A stretch of DNA of 64,000 nucleotides, from contig JAIORK010000008.1 of assembly GCA_021108215.1 (NCBI GenBank), positions 1 through 64,000 on the forward strand, given 5' to 3'. Source of the DNA: a bacterium (GTDB lineage: Bacteria; Oederibacteriota; JAAXVQ01; JAUVAV01). The notes beneath the pieces are model-generated. The model saw only the letters and a program-made list of their open reading frames with translations. It did no database searches and was not told the origin of the DNA. Each line of letters starts with the position of its first letter. Position 1 is the stretch's first letter. Below, one piece after another: positions 47,488 to 55,273 of the stretch. The position numbers and the translations under genes are program-made.

Positions 47488-48594
47488 ATGGACTATATTT
47501 GGCAGCATAAAGATTGGCCGGCCTTTAGGTGGCATGATCGTGAAATTTTGAAAGTCCTGGGTGAAGTACGCTTCAAACAGGGGGCCTTTCTTAAACGTGT
47601 TTCCCAACTGGGGTTTAAATTGATGTTAGAGTCGAGCGCCAAAATTCTTTTTCAGGAAACCATGACAACTTCTGGAATTGAAGGGCACAACCTCAACCCG
47701 GAAGCAGTCAGGTCCTCTATTGCCAAAAGATTAGGACTACCGGATCAAAGAAAAATAGTTGTAGATCGATCTGCCGAAGGCTTGATTGATGTGCTTTTAG
47801 AGGCGACCGGACATTTTCAGCAGCCTTTAACTGAGAAGCGATTACAGGGATGGCAGGCTGCGCTTTTTCCATCCGGGTTTTCCAGTTACCGCAAAGTCAA
47901 AGTAAGTGACTGGCGGGGACCGGAAGTAATGCAAGTAGTGTCAGGTCCCTTTAGCAGGGAAAAAGTTCATTATGAAGCACCGCCACAGGAACGACTTAAA
48001 AGAGAGATAAAAACTTTTATCAAATGGTTTGAAAAAGAATCAAAGTCATTAGACGGCATTATTCAGGCAGGGTTGGCACATTTTTATTTTGTGACCATTC
48101 ATCCTTTTGAGGATGGTAATGGAAGAATTGCCAGAGCATTAACTGATATGGCCCTGGCCCGGGATGAGCAGCTGCCTACACGCTACTATTCATTGTCAGC
48201 GAGGATATTAAAGGAAAGAAAAAATTATTATGCAGTATTGGAAAAAGAACAAAAAAGCGGCCTGGATATAACAGGATGGCTGAGTTGGTTTTTAGGATGT
48301 TTTTCAAGAGCTATTGATGATTCGGAAAAAATAATTTCAGATGTACTAATAAAAGCGGATTTTTGGGCCAGACATGGACAAACAACATTAAATGAAAGAC
48401 AAAAAAAAGTGATTAACAACTTACTTGATTCAGATCAAACAGCACCTCAGTTGACGACCAAAAAATATGGAGCCGTGACCCGCGTCAGCCGGGCCACGGC
48501 ATTTAGAGAAATAGATGACCTGCTTAAAAAAAGCGTTATTGTTCAAAATAACGCCAAAGGAAGAAGCGTGAGTTATAGGTTGAATTTGAAATAA
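47488..48594 (+). CDS. Fic family protein with C-terminal winged helix
   Basis: This 368-residue Fic protein would transfer AMP or a similar nucleotide part onto target proteins. The catalytic motif HPFEDGNGRIAR begins at His205. The N-terminus (MDYIWQHKDWPAFRW) is the DUF4172-type helical domain, and a possible inhibitory helix TSGIEG fits the (S/T)xxxE(G/N) motif that blocks ATP in autoinhibited Fic proteins. The C-terminus (LNERQKKVINNLLD to VSRATAFREIDDLLKKSVI) is a winged helix that could bind its own operator. ATG 47488 follows AGAGGGAG. A broken copy of this gene's 3' end lies at 51322-51411. Confidence 0.92.
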   Translation: MDYIWQHKDWPAFRWHDREILKVLGEVRFKQGAFLKRVSQLGFKLMLESSAKILFQETMTTSGIEGHNLNPEAVRSSIAKRLGLPDQRKIVVDRSAEGLIDVLLEATGHFQQPLTEKRLQGWQAALFPSGFSSYRKVKVSDWRGPEVMQVVSGPFSREKVHYEAPPQERLKREIKTFIKWFEKESKSLDGIIQAGLAHFYFVTIHPFEDGNGRIARALTDMALARDEQLPTRYYSLSARILKERKNYYAVLEKEQKSGLDITGWLSWFLGCFSRAIDDSEKIISDVLIKADFWARHGQTTLNERQKKVINNLLDSDQTAPQLTTKKYGAVTRVSRATAFREIDDLLKKSVIVQNNAKGRSVSYRLNLK

Positions 48595-48613
48595 TTGTGA
48601 TCGGATTGGTTTC

Positions 48614-48702
48614 GTAGAGCCGTTGCACCCCAAAAACGGGCACTTACGCATGCAACGGCTCTACAGGGCTACAACGTCTCTACACAGGCGCAACGTCTCT
48701 AC
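48614..48702. repeat. GTAG palindrome cluster (GTAGAGCCGTTGCA and GTAGAGACGTTG types)
   Basis: A composite palindrome (48614-48664) with a 24-bp insert is followed by two half elements ending CTAC. The last CTAC (48699-48702) contains the stop codon of the minus-strand ATPase. Confidence 0.8.
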
Positions 48703-49898
48703 AGGAGCCACCAGGGATAGGCGCGGATGTCAGAAGTTGAACCAAGGGGTTGTACTCCGTTGTATAAAATCAATCCTTTTGTATTGGCGTTGCCTTTTAA
48801 AGTAAACCAGTATGAAATTGATTTTTTGAAAGAAGCGGAAAATGTTTTGGATGATTTAATTTCAATCGGTAATTGATAGGAACCCAGATCCACCAGTAGA
48901 TCAATTTCATTGCCGGTTTTATCTCTCCAGAAAAACAGTGGCGGTGTGTGTCCGGTATGGTGAATCCGTTTGTACAAATCACTTATGATAAATGATTCGA
49001 AAATATTTCCGTAATTTGGGTGTGCTTTTAATTGTTCTTCCGAATAGATTGAGAGCAGAAAACACAACAGACCGGTATCAATAAAATAAATCTTTGGTGT
49101 TTTAACAATTCGCTTGGAATAATTCCGGTAATACTGTGAAAGAATAAAAATAACACCACTTGTTTCCAGCAGGGAAATCCATTTTTTTATGGTTGGCTGC
49201 GAAATTCCAATCAGATTAGAGATTGCCGCATAGTTGACAAGCTGACCGGAGTAAGCAGCCAGTATTTTTATAAAATCCTCAAAAAGACGCAGGCTTTTAA
49301 TGTCAATTAAACTGCGAATGTCTCTTTCGAGATAAGTGAGAACATAATTTTCAAGCCACTTGGATGCGGATAAATGTTTGTCGTGAATACGTGGATAAAA
49401 GCCATTCAATAAAAGTTTATTGAGTGCGGGTGGGTTTATCTCCGCCTGTTTTTTAGGTGTTATGATTGAATCAAGATCCTTGTCCGGGGATTGCTGAGTT
49501 AATTCCCGATAAGTAAACGGGAATAATTTGAAATAGCAAATGCGGCCGGCCAACGACTGTGAGATGTTTTCCATCAGCAGGAATTGTTGTGATCCGGTGA
49601 GAACATATTGGCCGGGTGTTTGGTTGGTATCGACTAATTCCTGAAGATAAGAGAACAAAGAAGGGACGCGCTGTATTTCGTCAAGAATAAGTTTGTTACC
49701 AAAATCGGCTAAAAAACCCCGCGGATCATCTTCCGCCTGCCGCCTAAGATCAAGATTTTCCAGTGAAAGATAGTGGTGCTTGGGAAAAAGTTTTTTTACC
49801 AAGGTTGTTTTGCCGCTTTGTCTGGGTCCGACAACCGCCAGTATCGGATACTCCTTGGCATATTTTTTAATGGTAGGTTCAATGTGTCTGTTTAGCAT
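48699..49898 (-). CDS. AAA_14/DUF4143 family ATPase
   Basis: This 399-residue protein has an N-terminal P-loop AAA domain (VVGPRQSGKTTLVKK near residues 23-37, Walker B LILDEIQRVP, sensor TGSQQFLL) and the C-terminal DUF4143 domain with a nuclease-like patch (ETKTGNEIDLLVD-like: DKTGNEIDLLVDLGSYQLPIEIKSSK is the region). Such ATPases are abundant in archaea and candidate phyla, often in mobile regions, and their function is unclear. The gene ends WWLL-TAG, where the TAG belongs to a GTAG palindrome. Its promoter leaves almost no 5' leader. It converges on the fic gene. Confidence 0.88.
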   Translation of the reverse strand: MLNRHIEPTIKKYAKEYPILAVVGPRQSGKTTLVKKLFPKHHYLSLENLDLRRQAEDDPRGFLADFGNKLILDEIQRVPSLFSYLQELVDTNQTPGQYVLTGSQQFLLMENISQSLAGRICYFKLFPFTYRELTQQSPDKDLDSIITPKKQAEINPPALNKLLLNGFYPRIHDKHLSASKWLENYVLTYLERDIRSLIDIKSLRLFEDFIKILAAYSGQLVNYAAISNLIGISQPTIKKWISLLETSGVIFILSQYYRNYSKRIVKTPKIYFIDTGLLCFLLSIYSEEQLKAHPNYGNIFESFIISDLYKRIHHTGHTPPLFFWRDKTGNEIDLLVDLGSYQLPIEIKSSKTFSASFKKSISYWFTLKGNANTKGLILYNGVQPLGSTSDIRAYPWWLL

Positions 49899-49936
49899 AT
49901 AGACAAATATAAACTGTAAAGTTAGATTTGTCTATA
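49899..49936 (-). promoter_or_regulatory. ATPase promoter with 11-bp inverted-repeat operator, near-leaderless
   Basis: On the minus strand TAGACA (49934-49929), a 17-bp spacer and TATATT (49911-49906) end only 7 bases before the ATG, so the mRNA would be leaderless. TATAGACAAAT and its exact complement (49898-49908, 49926-49936) bracket the promoter. Confidence 0.6.
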
Positions 49937-49989
49937 TAAAAGTGGCGGTGTCAGGCATTGTCGGCAATTACCGTGGAATGTGGAAGACC

Positions 49990-50074
49990 GTAGAGCCGTT
50001 GCACCCGTGGAGGGATATTGCGTTTGTGTAGAGCCGTTGCGTTTGTGTAGAGACGTTGCATGCAACGTCTCTAC
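49990..50074. repeat. GTAG palindrome cluster
   Basis: Two GTAGAGCCGTTGC half elements (49990 and 50028) precede a perfect 28-bp GTAGAGACGTTGCA palindrome at 50047-50074. They lie upstream of the mobile mystery pair. Confidence 0.85.
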
Positions 50075-50155
50075 GATTGGTATATAAAAAATGTAAAAAA
50101 AGCCCCTCAGAAGTCATTTATAGTTGTCAGTTGTTATTATATTTGCTATAGTTTT

Positions 50156-50216
50156 ACAAAAGCAACCTTAAGGTTTCTTTTTTGTTATAACTAAGACACT
50201 TTAAAGTTGCTTTTGT
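50156..50216 (+). promoter_or_regulatory. Extended -10 promoter within a 19-bp inverted repeat
   Basis: Arms at 50156-50174 and 50198-50216 (ACAAAAGCAACCTTAAGGT and an almost exact complement) flank TGT-TATAAC (50183-50191), an extended -10. This is likely the autorepression operator of the downstream HTH protein. Confidence 0.65.
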
Positions 50217-50229
50217 AGGGGAGGATAAT

Positions 50230-50676
50230 ATGACAACAAGTTCACTAAAATTAAGACAATTATCTGAACTTACAAAATCAGGCAATCCTATGCCAATAGT
50301 TAAGTTTGGCCGGCGTCTAAAAGATATTAGAAAATCTCTGGGCATGACTCAGAAACAAGTGGCCAAGCGGCTTGGTATAACCAGGCAGGCAGTGACCAAA
50401 CTCGAGAAAAATCTGTCTTCAGCCAACTTACAAACACTCGAACGATATATTAGCATTTTTAATGGCCAACTTTTAATGAGTGTTTCGATGCCGGTTACGC
50501 TTGAAGAAATGATACAACTCCAGGCCAAAAAAACCGCTGAGCGGATACTAAAGCGTACATACGCTAATATGGCACTTGAAAATCAGGCGCCTGACGATAA
50601 AACATATCATAAGGAATTGGATGAACTAACACGTGAACTTACGAACAATCCCAACACTTCGCTCTGGGAAGAATAA
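50230..50676 (+). CDS. Mobile mystery protein A (XRE-type HTH)
   Basis: This 148-residue protein has a helix-turn-helix of the Cro/C1 type (RLKDIRKSLGMTQKQVAKRLGITRQAVTKLEKN) and the flanking features of TIGR02612. The family always pairs with mobile mystery protein B, a Fic protein, and is thought to act as a repressor/antitoxin partner. Here the stop codon TAA is followed at once by the ATG of protein B, so the two are surely cotranscribed. An inverted-repeat operator lies just upstream. ATG 50230 follows GGGGAGGATAAT. Confidence 0.88.
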   Translation: MTTSSLKLRQLSELTKSGNPMPIVKFGRRLKDIRKSLGMTQKQVAKRLGITRQAVTKLEKNLSSANLQTLERYISIFNGQLLMSVSMPVTLEEMIQLQAKKTAERILKRTYANMALENQAPDDKTYHKELDELTRELTNNPNTSLWEE

Positions 50677-51264
50677 ATGCCTGGATTTGAAGCTGTTCCT
50701 GATGCGACTCCTATAGGCGATGTCTCTCATTTAATCCCGAAACACATAGAACCCCAAACCCAGCTTAATGAATATGAAGCATCTAACATTGCCCAGGCTA
50801 CACGCAAATACCTATTAAAGCGCAGGAAGTATTTAATGACAGTTGAGTTTATAAAAAAAGTGCATAAAGAAATGTTTGAACAAACCTGGACCTGGGCAGG
50901 GGCCTTTCGGACGGTCTCCTTAAATTTTGGTGTGGAACCGATTCAAATACCTATAGATATACATAATTTGGCCAGGGATATTGAATTTTGGGAAAAAGAC
51001 AATACGTTGAGTGTGTTTGATAGAAGTGTCTATATACACCATAGACTGGTAAAAATTCACCCCTTTTTCAACGGAAACGGAAGACATGCCAGGCTGATTT
51101 CGGATATATTTCTTTTCGGTCGGGGTGAAAAATTGCCCAACTGGCCGGATAAGGAATTGATTGAGAAAACAAAAATCCGGGAAATATATATCAAGTCCAT
51201 GCAGGAGGCGGACCGGGGCAATTATGGTCCATTAGAAGCATTTTGCCGTGAGCTGATCACTTAA
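50677..51264 (+). CDS. Mobile mystery protein B (Fic domain)
   Basis: This 195-residue Fic-fold protein matches TIGR02613. Its catalytic loop is HPFFNGNGRHAR starting at His128, with Asn in place of the usual acidic residue, a change seen in this subfamily that should affect magnesium binding. WTWAGAFR and PIDIHNLARDIEFW are further Fic blocks. It abuts protein A with no gap and forms a toxin-antitoxin-like pair carried by mobile regions. The exact substrate is not known. ATG 50677 has a GAAGAATAA region but no strong ribosome site, consistent with coupled translation. Confidence 0.88.
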   Translation: MPGFEAVPDATPIGDVSHLIPKHIEPQTQLNEYEASNIAQATRKYLLKRRKYLMTVEFIKKVHKEMFEQTWTWAGAFRTVSLNFGVEPIQIPIDIHNLARDIEFWEKDNTLSVFDRSVYIHHRLVKIHPFFNGNGRHARLISDIFLFGRGEKLPNWPDKELIEKTKIREIYIKSMQEADRGNYGPLEAFCRELIT

Positions 51265-51321
51265 ACAAGTATGCTTCGTATGTTGGTAAAATTGGCGCCG
51301 GTTACGGGGGTCGCTGGGTTC

Positions 51322-51411
51322 GGGAAAAATAGACGACCTGCTTAAAAAAGTGTTGTTGTTCAAAATGAGGCCAAAGGCAGAAGCGTGAGTTATAGGTTGA
51401 ATTTGAAATAA
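51322..51411 (+). pseudogene. Fragment of the 3' end of a fic gene
   Basis: This stretch copies the last ~90 bases of the 47488 fic gene (region of EIDDLLKKSVIVQ to SVSYRLNLK) with substitutions and small indels that break the frame. The homology appears to extend weakly to about 51286. It is followed, like the parent, by a GTAG palindrome. Confidence 0.8.
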
Positions 51412-51428
51412 TTGTGAATAAATCAGTA

Positions 51429-51456
51429 GTAGAGACGTTGCATGCAACGTCTCTAC
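51429..51456. repeat. GTAG palindrome (GTAGAGACGTTGCA family)
   Basis: A perfect 28-bp copy directly upstream of direct repeat A of the helicase gene. Confidence 0.9.
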
Positions 51457-51457
51457 T

Positions 51458-51521
51458 AACGCGCACAGGACGATCCAGACACCTGCTGTCTAGGTTTCGT
51501 ATTCCGATCATTTTTACCTGA
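51458..51521 (+). repeat. ~65-bp direct repeat A flanking the helicase
   Basis: Starts AACGCGCACAGGACGATCC. It is about 90 percent identical by eye to 52794-52858 on the other side of the DEAD-box gene. Confidence 0.85.
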
Positions 51522-51593
51522 ATTCGTATGATATATTATTAAACTAATAAACAAAGCGTGTGCCCGAACACCCAAGAGAGATAAGGAGTTTTA

Positions 51594-52712
51594 ATGAGTG
51601 TGTCTTTTAAGGAACTTGGTATATCTCAACGTCTGGTTGCAGCACTGGCTGTAGAACAGATTACTGTACCTACGCCGATACAGGCATTGGTTATTCCAGA
51701 GGCGATCAAGCATCGCGATATAATAGTTCAATCTCAAACAGGGACAGGAAAGACGCTGGCTTTCTTATTGCCGCTCTTTGAAAAATTGCAACCCATTAGA
51801 GAGATGCAAGCCTTGGTTCTTGTACCTACTCACGAGCTGGCTGTGCAAATATTACGTCAAGTTGAACGGTTGTCTCAAAACTCAGACAAAGCATTAACCG
51901 GTGCTGTCATCATAGGGAACGTTAATATTGAACGGCAAGTATTAAAACTGCGTGATAAACCGCAAATTATAATTGGTACTGCCGGCAGAGTATTGCAATT
52001 GATTGGGAAGAAAAAAATATCAGCTCATACGATTAAGACCATTATTGTTGACGAAGCAGATAGGTTGTTTGATGCAAAAAATAGTAAGAGTATTAATGAC
52101 GTTATAAAAACAACGCCGCGTGATCGGCAGATGGTACTTGTTTCAGCTACCATTTCACCTAGAACTATAGAAACGACCAAATCTATAATGAAGAATCCTC
52201 AGTTTTTGAAAGCAGATACCACCCCCAACATACCAAGTACAATCGAGCATCGGTTTACTACCACAACCTATGAGAATAAGATTGATAGGCTAAGAAAGCT
52301 TATCTTTCATACGAAAGCCGCAAAGTCGCTGGTCTTTGCGAATACAGCTAAGGAAATTAAAAAAATCGTCAGTGAATTAAAATACCATGGTGTCAAAGTC
52401 GCCAGTCTCCATGGCGAAGACAATAAAATGGACCGTAAAGCAACAATGGAAAAATATCGCACCGGAAAGTTAAGTGCTCTAATTGCCTCTGATATTGCCG
52501 CCAGGGGACTCGATATAAAAGATGTTACCCACGTATTTAATGTTGATATGCCTGATACCGTTGATGGCTATCTGCATCGAGTGGGGCGCACAGGCAGAAA
52601 TGGCAAAGCCGGTGTTGCCATTTCGATAGTAACCAGTCAGGAACGTGCAGTTCTTCAGAAGCACGAGAAAGCGCTGGGGTTGATATTTGAAGAGATAAGA
52701 GATAGTCGTTAG
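51594..52712 (+). CDS. DEAD-box RNA helicase
   Basis: This 372-residue helicase core of superfamily 2 has all motifs: Q motif FKELGISQRL to TPIQ, motif I SQTGTGKT (47-54), Ia PTHELAVQ, GTAGRVL, motif II VDEADRLF, motif III SAT, motif V SDIAARGLDIKDV, and motif VI YLHRVGRTGRNGKAG. There is no C-terminal extension, so it is a minimal DEAD-box protein of the RhlE/DeaD-like kind. Those act in RNA remodelling, ribosome assembly or RNA decay. ATG 51594 follows ATAAGGAG. Direct repeats on both sides, with GTAG palindromes outside, suggest it moved in as a unit. Confidence 0.93.
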   Translation: MSVSFKELGISQRLVAALAVEQITVPTPIQALVIPEAIKHRDIIVQSQTGTGKTLAFLLPLFEKLQPIREMQALVLVPTHELAVQILRQVERLSQNSDKALTGAVIIGNVNIERQVLKLRDKPQIIIGTAGRVLQLIGKKKISAHTIKTIIVDEADRLFDAKNSKSINDVIKTTPRDRQMVLVSATISPRTIETTKSIMKNPQFLKADTTPNIPSTIEHRFTTTTYENKIDRLRKLIFHTKAAKSLVFANTAKEIKKIVSELKYHGVKVASLHGEDNKMDRKATMEKYRTGKLSALIASDIAARGLDIKDVTHVFNVDMPDTVDGYLHRVGRTGRNGKAGVAISIVTSQERAVLQKHEKALGLIFEEIRDSR

Positions 52713-52793
52713 AGAATGGTATTTGGTACCGTGGGGGTCAAACTGAAAAACCAAGACAAATACGAAAATAGAAAATCGTAAGTAGAAGGCGCA

Positions 52794-52858
52794 AACGCGC
52801 ACAGGACGATCCAGACACCTGCTGGCGAGGTATCGCATTCCAGATCATTATTACCTGA
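52794..52858 (+). repeat. ~65-bp direct repeat B flanking the helicase
   Basis: Copy of 51458-51521 downstream of the helicase stop. The surrounding 52713-53015 region holds no complete gene. Confidence 0.85.
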
Positions 52859-52901
52859 GCCAATGGCCAAAGTTTGAAGTTGGACATGTCCCCTAGGACG
52901 T

Positions 52902-52929
52902 GTAGAGACGTTGCATGCAACGTCTCTAC
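52902..52929. repeat. GTAG palindrome (GTAGAGACGTTGCA family)
   Basis: A perfect 28-bp copy. Confidence 0.9.
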
Positions 52930-53015
52930 GATTGGTATATAAAAAAATGTAGAAAAAAGTGCAATGAAATCCCCGGATATCTGTCTAATTAGGGGAGGTC
53001 GTTGTTTTGTGAAGG

Positions 53016-53139
53016 GTTGGCAAAACCGACGAGCAAAGACGACTTTTCTTGGTTTTTACGATTCGCGGAAAAAAAATTGAGAGTCATCTCGGCCCGTAAT
53101 ATGAACAGAAACGAAAGAAAGGCATACCAGGACTTATGA
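53016..53139 (+). pseudogene. Remnant of a BrnT-type (DUF497) toxin
   Basis: The C-terminal half of a DUF497 protein can be read as VGKTDEQRRLFLVFTIRGKK, then LRVISARNMNRNERKAYQ in the next frame. Removing one A from an eight-A run at about 53083 joins the two parts, so this is a frameshifted, N-terminally truncated copy. Its stop overlaps the next ATG (ATGA). Confidence 0.75.
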
Positions 53140-53306
53140 GAAAGAAAATCAATCACTTCAACAATGAAGATCAGGAAAGAGATTTTTGGTCCAGAGAGGA
53201 TTCGACCCGGTATATTAACTGGAAAAAAGGGAAGAAGGTCGTATTTTCGAATTTGAAGCCATCAAGCAAGACAATCTCGCTTCGGCTATATGATGCTGTT
53301 ATTTAG
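53136..53306 (+). pseudogene. Truncated CopG-type antitoxin of the broken pair
   Basis: This 56-codon frame has the N-terminal signature of the PF12441 antitoxins (NNEDQERDFWSREDSTRYI, VVFSNLKPSSKTISLRL) but stops just as the DNA-binding ribbon-helix-helix begins. It overlaps the 3' end of the convergent XRE gene, so truncation probably came with a rearrangement there. Confidence 0.78.
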
Positions 53307-53649
53307 ACGATGATTTCGTTTTTTTACCTTTACCCCTGCGCACCCGTTCTTTTTTGTCATATTCTGTAAAGAACGCTTTCATATCAAAATCTTTATTATC
53401 TTTCTTAAGTTGCAAAATCACTTCTTTAATAAGTTTTTCCGGTGGGAGTTCCAACCCTATTGCTAGTCGGAAAATATTCAACAGGGCAATATTTCTACCT
53501 CCCAATTCGATATCACTGATGTAAGTAAAATGAAGGTCCGCTCTTTCAGCAAGTTCCATTTGTGAAATATTGAGTCTATGCCGCCGGGATTTAACGACAT
53601 ACCCAAAAGTTTTAAGAATTACATTTTTGGTACTGGATTTTATAGGCAT
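53299..53649 (-). CDS. XRE family transcriptional regulator
   Basis: This 116-residue protein is almost all one HTH domain (FGYVVKSRRHRLNISQMELAERADLHFTYISDIELGGRN), followed by a short helical tail and a lysine-rich end (RVRRGKGKKTKSSSK). It resembles small phage-like or restriction-modification controller-type repressors. No toxin partner is encoded next to it on the same strand. It is divergent from the receiver gene at 53743, so the 93-bp gap could hold shared control sequences, but no clear operator was seen. No strong ribosome site precedes the ATG. Confidence 0.82.
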   Translation of the reverse strand: MPIKSSTKNVILKTFGYVVKSRRHRLNISQMELAERADLHFTYISDIELGGRNIALLNIFRLAIGLELPPEKLIKEVILQLKKDNKDFDMKAFFTEYDKKERVRRGKGKKTKSSSK

Positions 53650-53742
53650 GGAGCGATTTTATGGAAATAAGAAAAAAAGTATATAGAATAAGAGAGTGAA
53701 AAGAGTTATACTGAAATTGACCTAAAAACCGGAGGAAAACCG

Positions 53743-54126
53743 ATGGAAAATAATAGGAAAATAAAAATAGTTATTGTTGACGATGAATATGCCATTTTAG
53801 TAGCACTTAAATTAGCTCTGGAAGAAGAATTTGATATTTCAATAACGTTGTGTGCGGAAGAGTGTCTGGAATATCTGTACAAATGCAAACCGGACATTGT
53901 TTTGACGGATTACAACATGCCGGGAATGAATGGTATTCAATTAATTGAAAAAGTTACCAGGGGAGCAACAAAAATAAAGACTATTATTTATTCTGCTAAT
54001 TTAAATGAGGAAATAAAGAGCAAAGCAATAAAAATGGATGTTTTTGCATGTTTGTCAAAACCATTTGATATTGGAGTATTAAGAGTTTTATTGCGTAATG
54101 CTATGAAAAAGAATGACGTAATGTGA
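53743..54126 (+). CDS. Single-domain response regulator receiver
   Basis: This 127-residue stand-alone CheY-like receiver has an intact site: acidic pair in IVDDEY near residue 11, phospho-acceptor Asp56 in LTDYNMPGMNG, the alpha4-beta4 SAN and the conserved Lys in LSKPF. There is no output domain and no histidine kinase nearby, so its partner is elsewhere. ATG 53743 follows CCGGAGGAAAACC. A second, degenerate receiver lies at 59413. Confidence 0.9.
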   Translation: MENNRKIKIVIVDDEYAILVALKLALEEEFDISITLCAEECLEYLYKCKPDIVLTDYNMPGMNGIQLIEKVTRGATKIKTIIYSANLNEEIKSKAIKMDVFACLSKPFDIGVLRVLLRNAMKKNDVM

Positions 54127-54138
54127 TTGGATCGGTTG

Positions 54139-54184
54139 TAAAGACGTTGCGTTTGTGTAGAGACGTTGCATGCAACGTCTCTAC
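54139..54184. repeat. GTAG palindrome with preceding degenerate half
   Basis: A degenerate GTAAAGACGTTGC half (54138) precedes a perfect 28-bp GTAGAGACGTTGCA palindrome at 54157-54184. Confidence 0.85.
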
Positions 54185-54364
54185 GATACGGCACACCGCA
54201 CAAAAAACCTTGCAAATCCAATGAATGGGGTTATGATATGTTCGTGATTCAAAAGATCCAGGAAATGGTGATTTGTATATAAGTACTCCCTAAATAAATA
54301 AATTCGGATGGAGATAACCATGCTCACAAAAAATCCGGAAAGTATAGAAGAAGAGAGATAACCA

Positions 54365-54398
54365 AGACGCGCATAGAAATATGTGCGTCTTTTTTTTG
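54365..54398 (+). terminator. Rho-independent terminator in the 54.1-54.5 kb gap
   Basis: Stem AGACGCGCATA pairs with TATGTGCGTCT (one G-U) around GAAA, then eight Ts. A 13-codon open frame (54320-54361, MLTKNPESIEEER) with a GGAG upstream ends just before it, so a small transcript or leader unit may end here. The rest of 54185-54500 shows no gene. Confidence 0.75.
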
Positions 54399-54424
54399 TT
54401 TGGGAGAGGGGATAGGGTGGTTTG

Positions 54425-54448
54425 CTTAAACTGACAAACTGACTCCGG
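54425..54448 (+). repeat. 24-bp dispersed repeat, copy 1
   Basis: Begins CTTAAACTGACAAACTG and ends CTCCGG. Identical copy at 57306-57329, inverted copy with one mismatch at 61570-61593. Confidence 0.85.
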
Positions 54449-54500
54449 ACCCCAACGCAAAAAACACGGCACCAAAACAATCAAACATGAGGGAATAAAT

Positions 54501-55160
54501 ATGAAACAATTAGCGATTTTAATGCTCTTTTTAGTGATTCAAAGTTGCACTTACCGAATGCATGGATTAATTACAGTTGATAGTTTTACTGAGCCAAATA
54601 GGAAGAGCATTTCAAATGAGCTGGAAGATGGTCAGATATATGTTCATATCAATCCTGAAGCTAAGAATATACTCCTCGAGAAAGAAATAAAATATAAAAT
54701 AAAAAATATCCTTCAGTATCTTGGATATAAGTTAACTGAATATCCTGATGAAGCAAAATATCATTTGTTATTTATTTATGGAGAAGGAAAAGCAGGGGTT
54801 AGAACAAGCGAGAGGACAACGGTTTTTAATTACTACAATTCTTGGGCCACTGTTACTAATAGGAATCAATATAACGAGAACTACCATAGTCTAATATTGG
54901 ATTTGGTTGATGGGGAAAAACTGTTGGGGAAAAAAATAATAGAAACACTGTGGATGTGTCAATCATCACATATTATTGAAAGAGATTATCGTTTGGAAAC
55001 GAATTACTTGATAATTAATTCCTTGGAGATGTTTGGTGAAAACACGAGAAGAATTTATAAATATAGCGATACGCGAGAAGAATTGTTGGAAGTGATTGAT
55101 CCGATTTTAAACGAGGAGAAATCGTTAGAGGAATTGTATGGAACTGGAGGAATACTGTAA
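54501..55160 (+). CDS. Putative lipoprotein of unknown function
   Basis: This 219-residue protein has a short signal peptide (MKQLAILMLFLVIQSC) whose lipobox-like end IQSC places a lipidated Cys at residue 16, so it is probably anchored in the outer or inner membrane. The mature part has beta-strand segments and a KYKIKNILQYLGYKLTEYPDEAKYHLLFIYGEG stretch reminiscent of DUF4136-type lipoproteins. No enzymatic motif is seen. ATG 54501 follows GAGGGAATAA. It is AT-rich like its neighbours in the island. Confidence 0.75.
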   Translation: MKQLAILMLFLVIQSCTYRMHGLITVDSFTEPNRKSISNELEDGQIYVHINPEAKNILLEKEIKYKIKNILQYLGYKLTEYPDEAKYHLLFIYGEGKAGVRTSERTTVFNYYNSWATVTNRNQYNENYHSLILDLVDGEKLLGKKIIETLWMCQSSHIIERDYRLETNYLIINSLEMFGENTRRIYKYSDTREELLEVIDPILNEEKSLEELYGTGGIL

Positions 55161-55190
55161 AACGTGGAAGTAGGTGTTCCGAATATTTCG

Positions 55191-55250
55191 GTGCTGGAGT
55201 TTGATTAATCGAATAATAAGCTTGTTCGTATATTCAGACTCCGGTACCCA
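55191..55250. repeat. Palindromic element (GGTGCTGGAGT...ACTCCGGTACC)
   Basis: End repeats match with two changes. This is a second intergenic palindrome family distinct from the GTAG elements. Confidence 0.65.
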
Positions 55251-55273
55251 AGATAAATAAAGGGAGGGAATAC

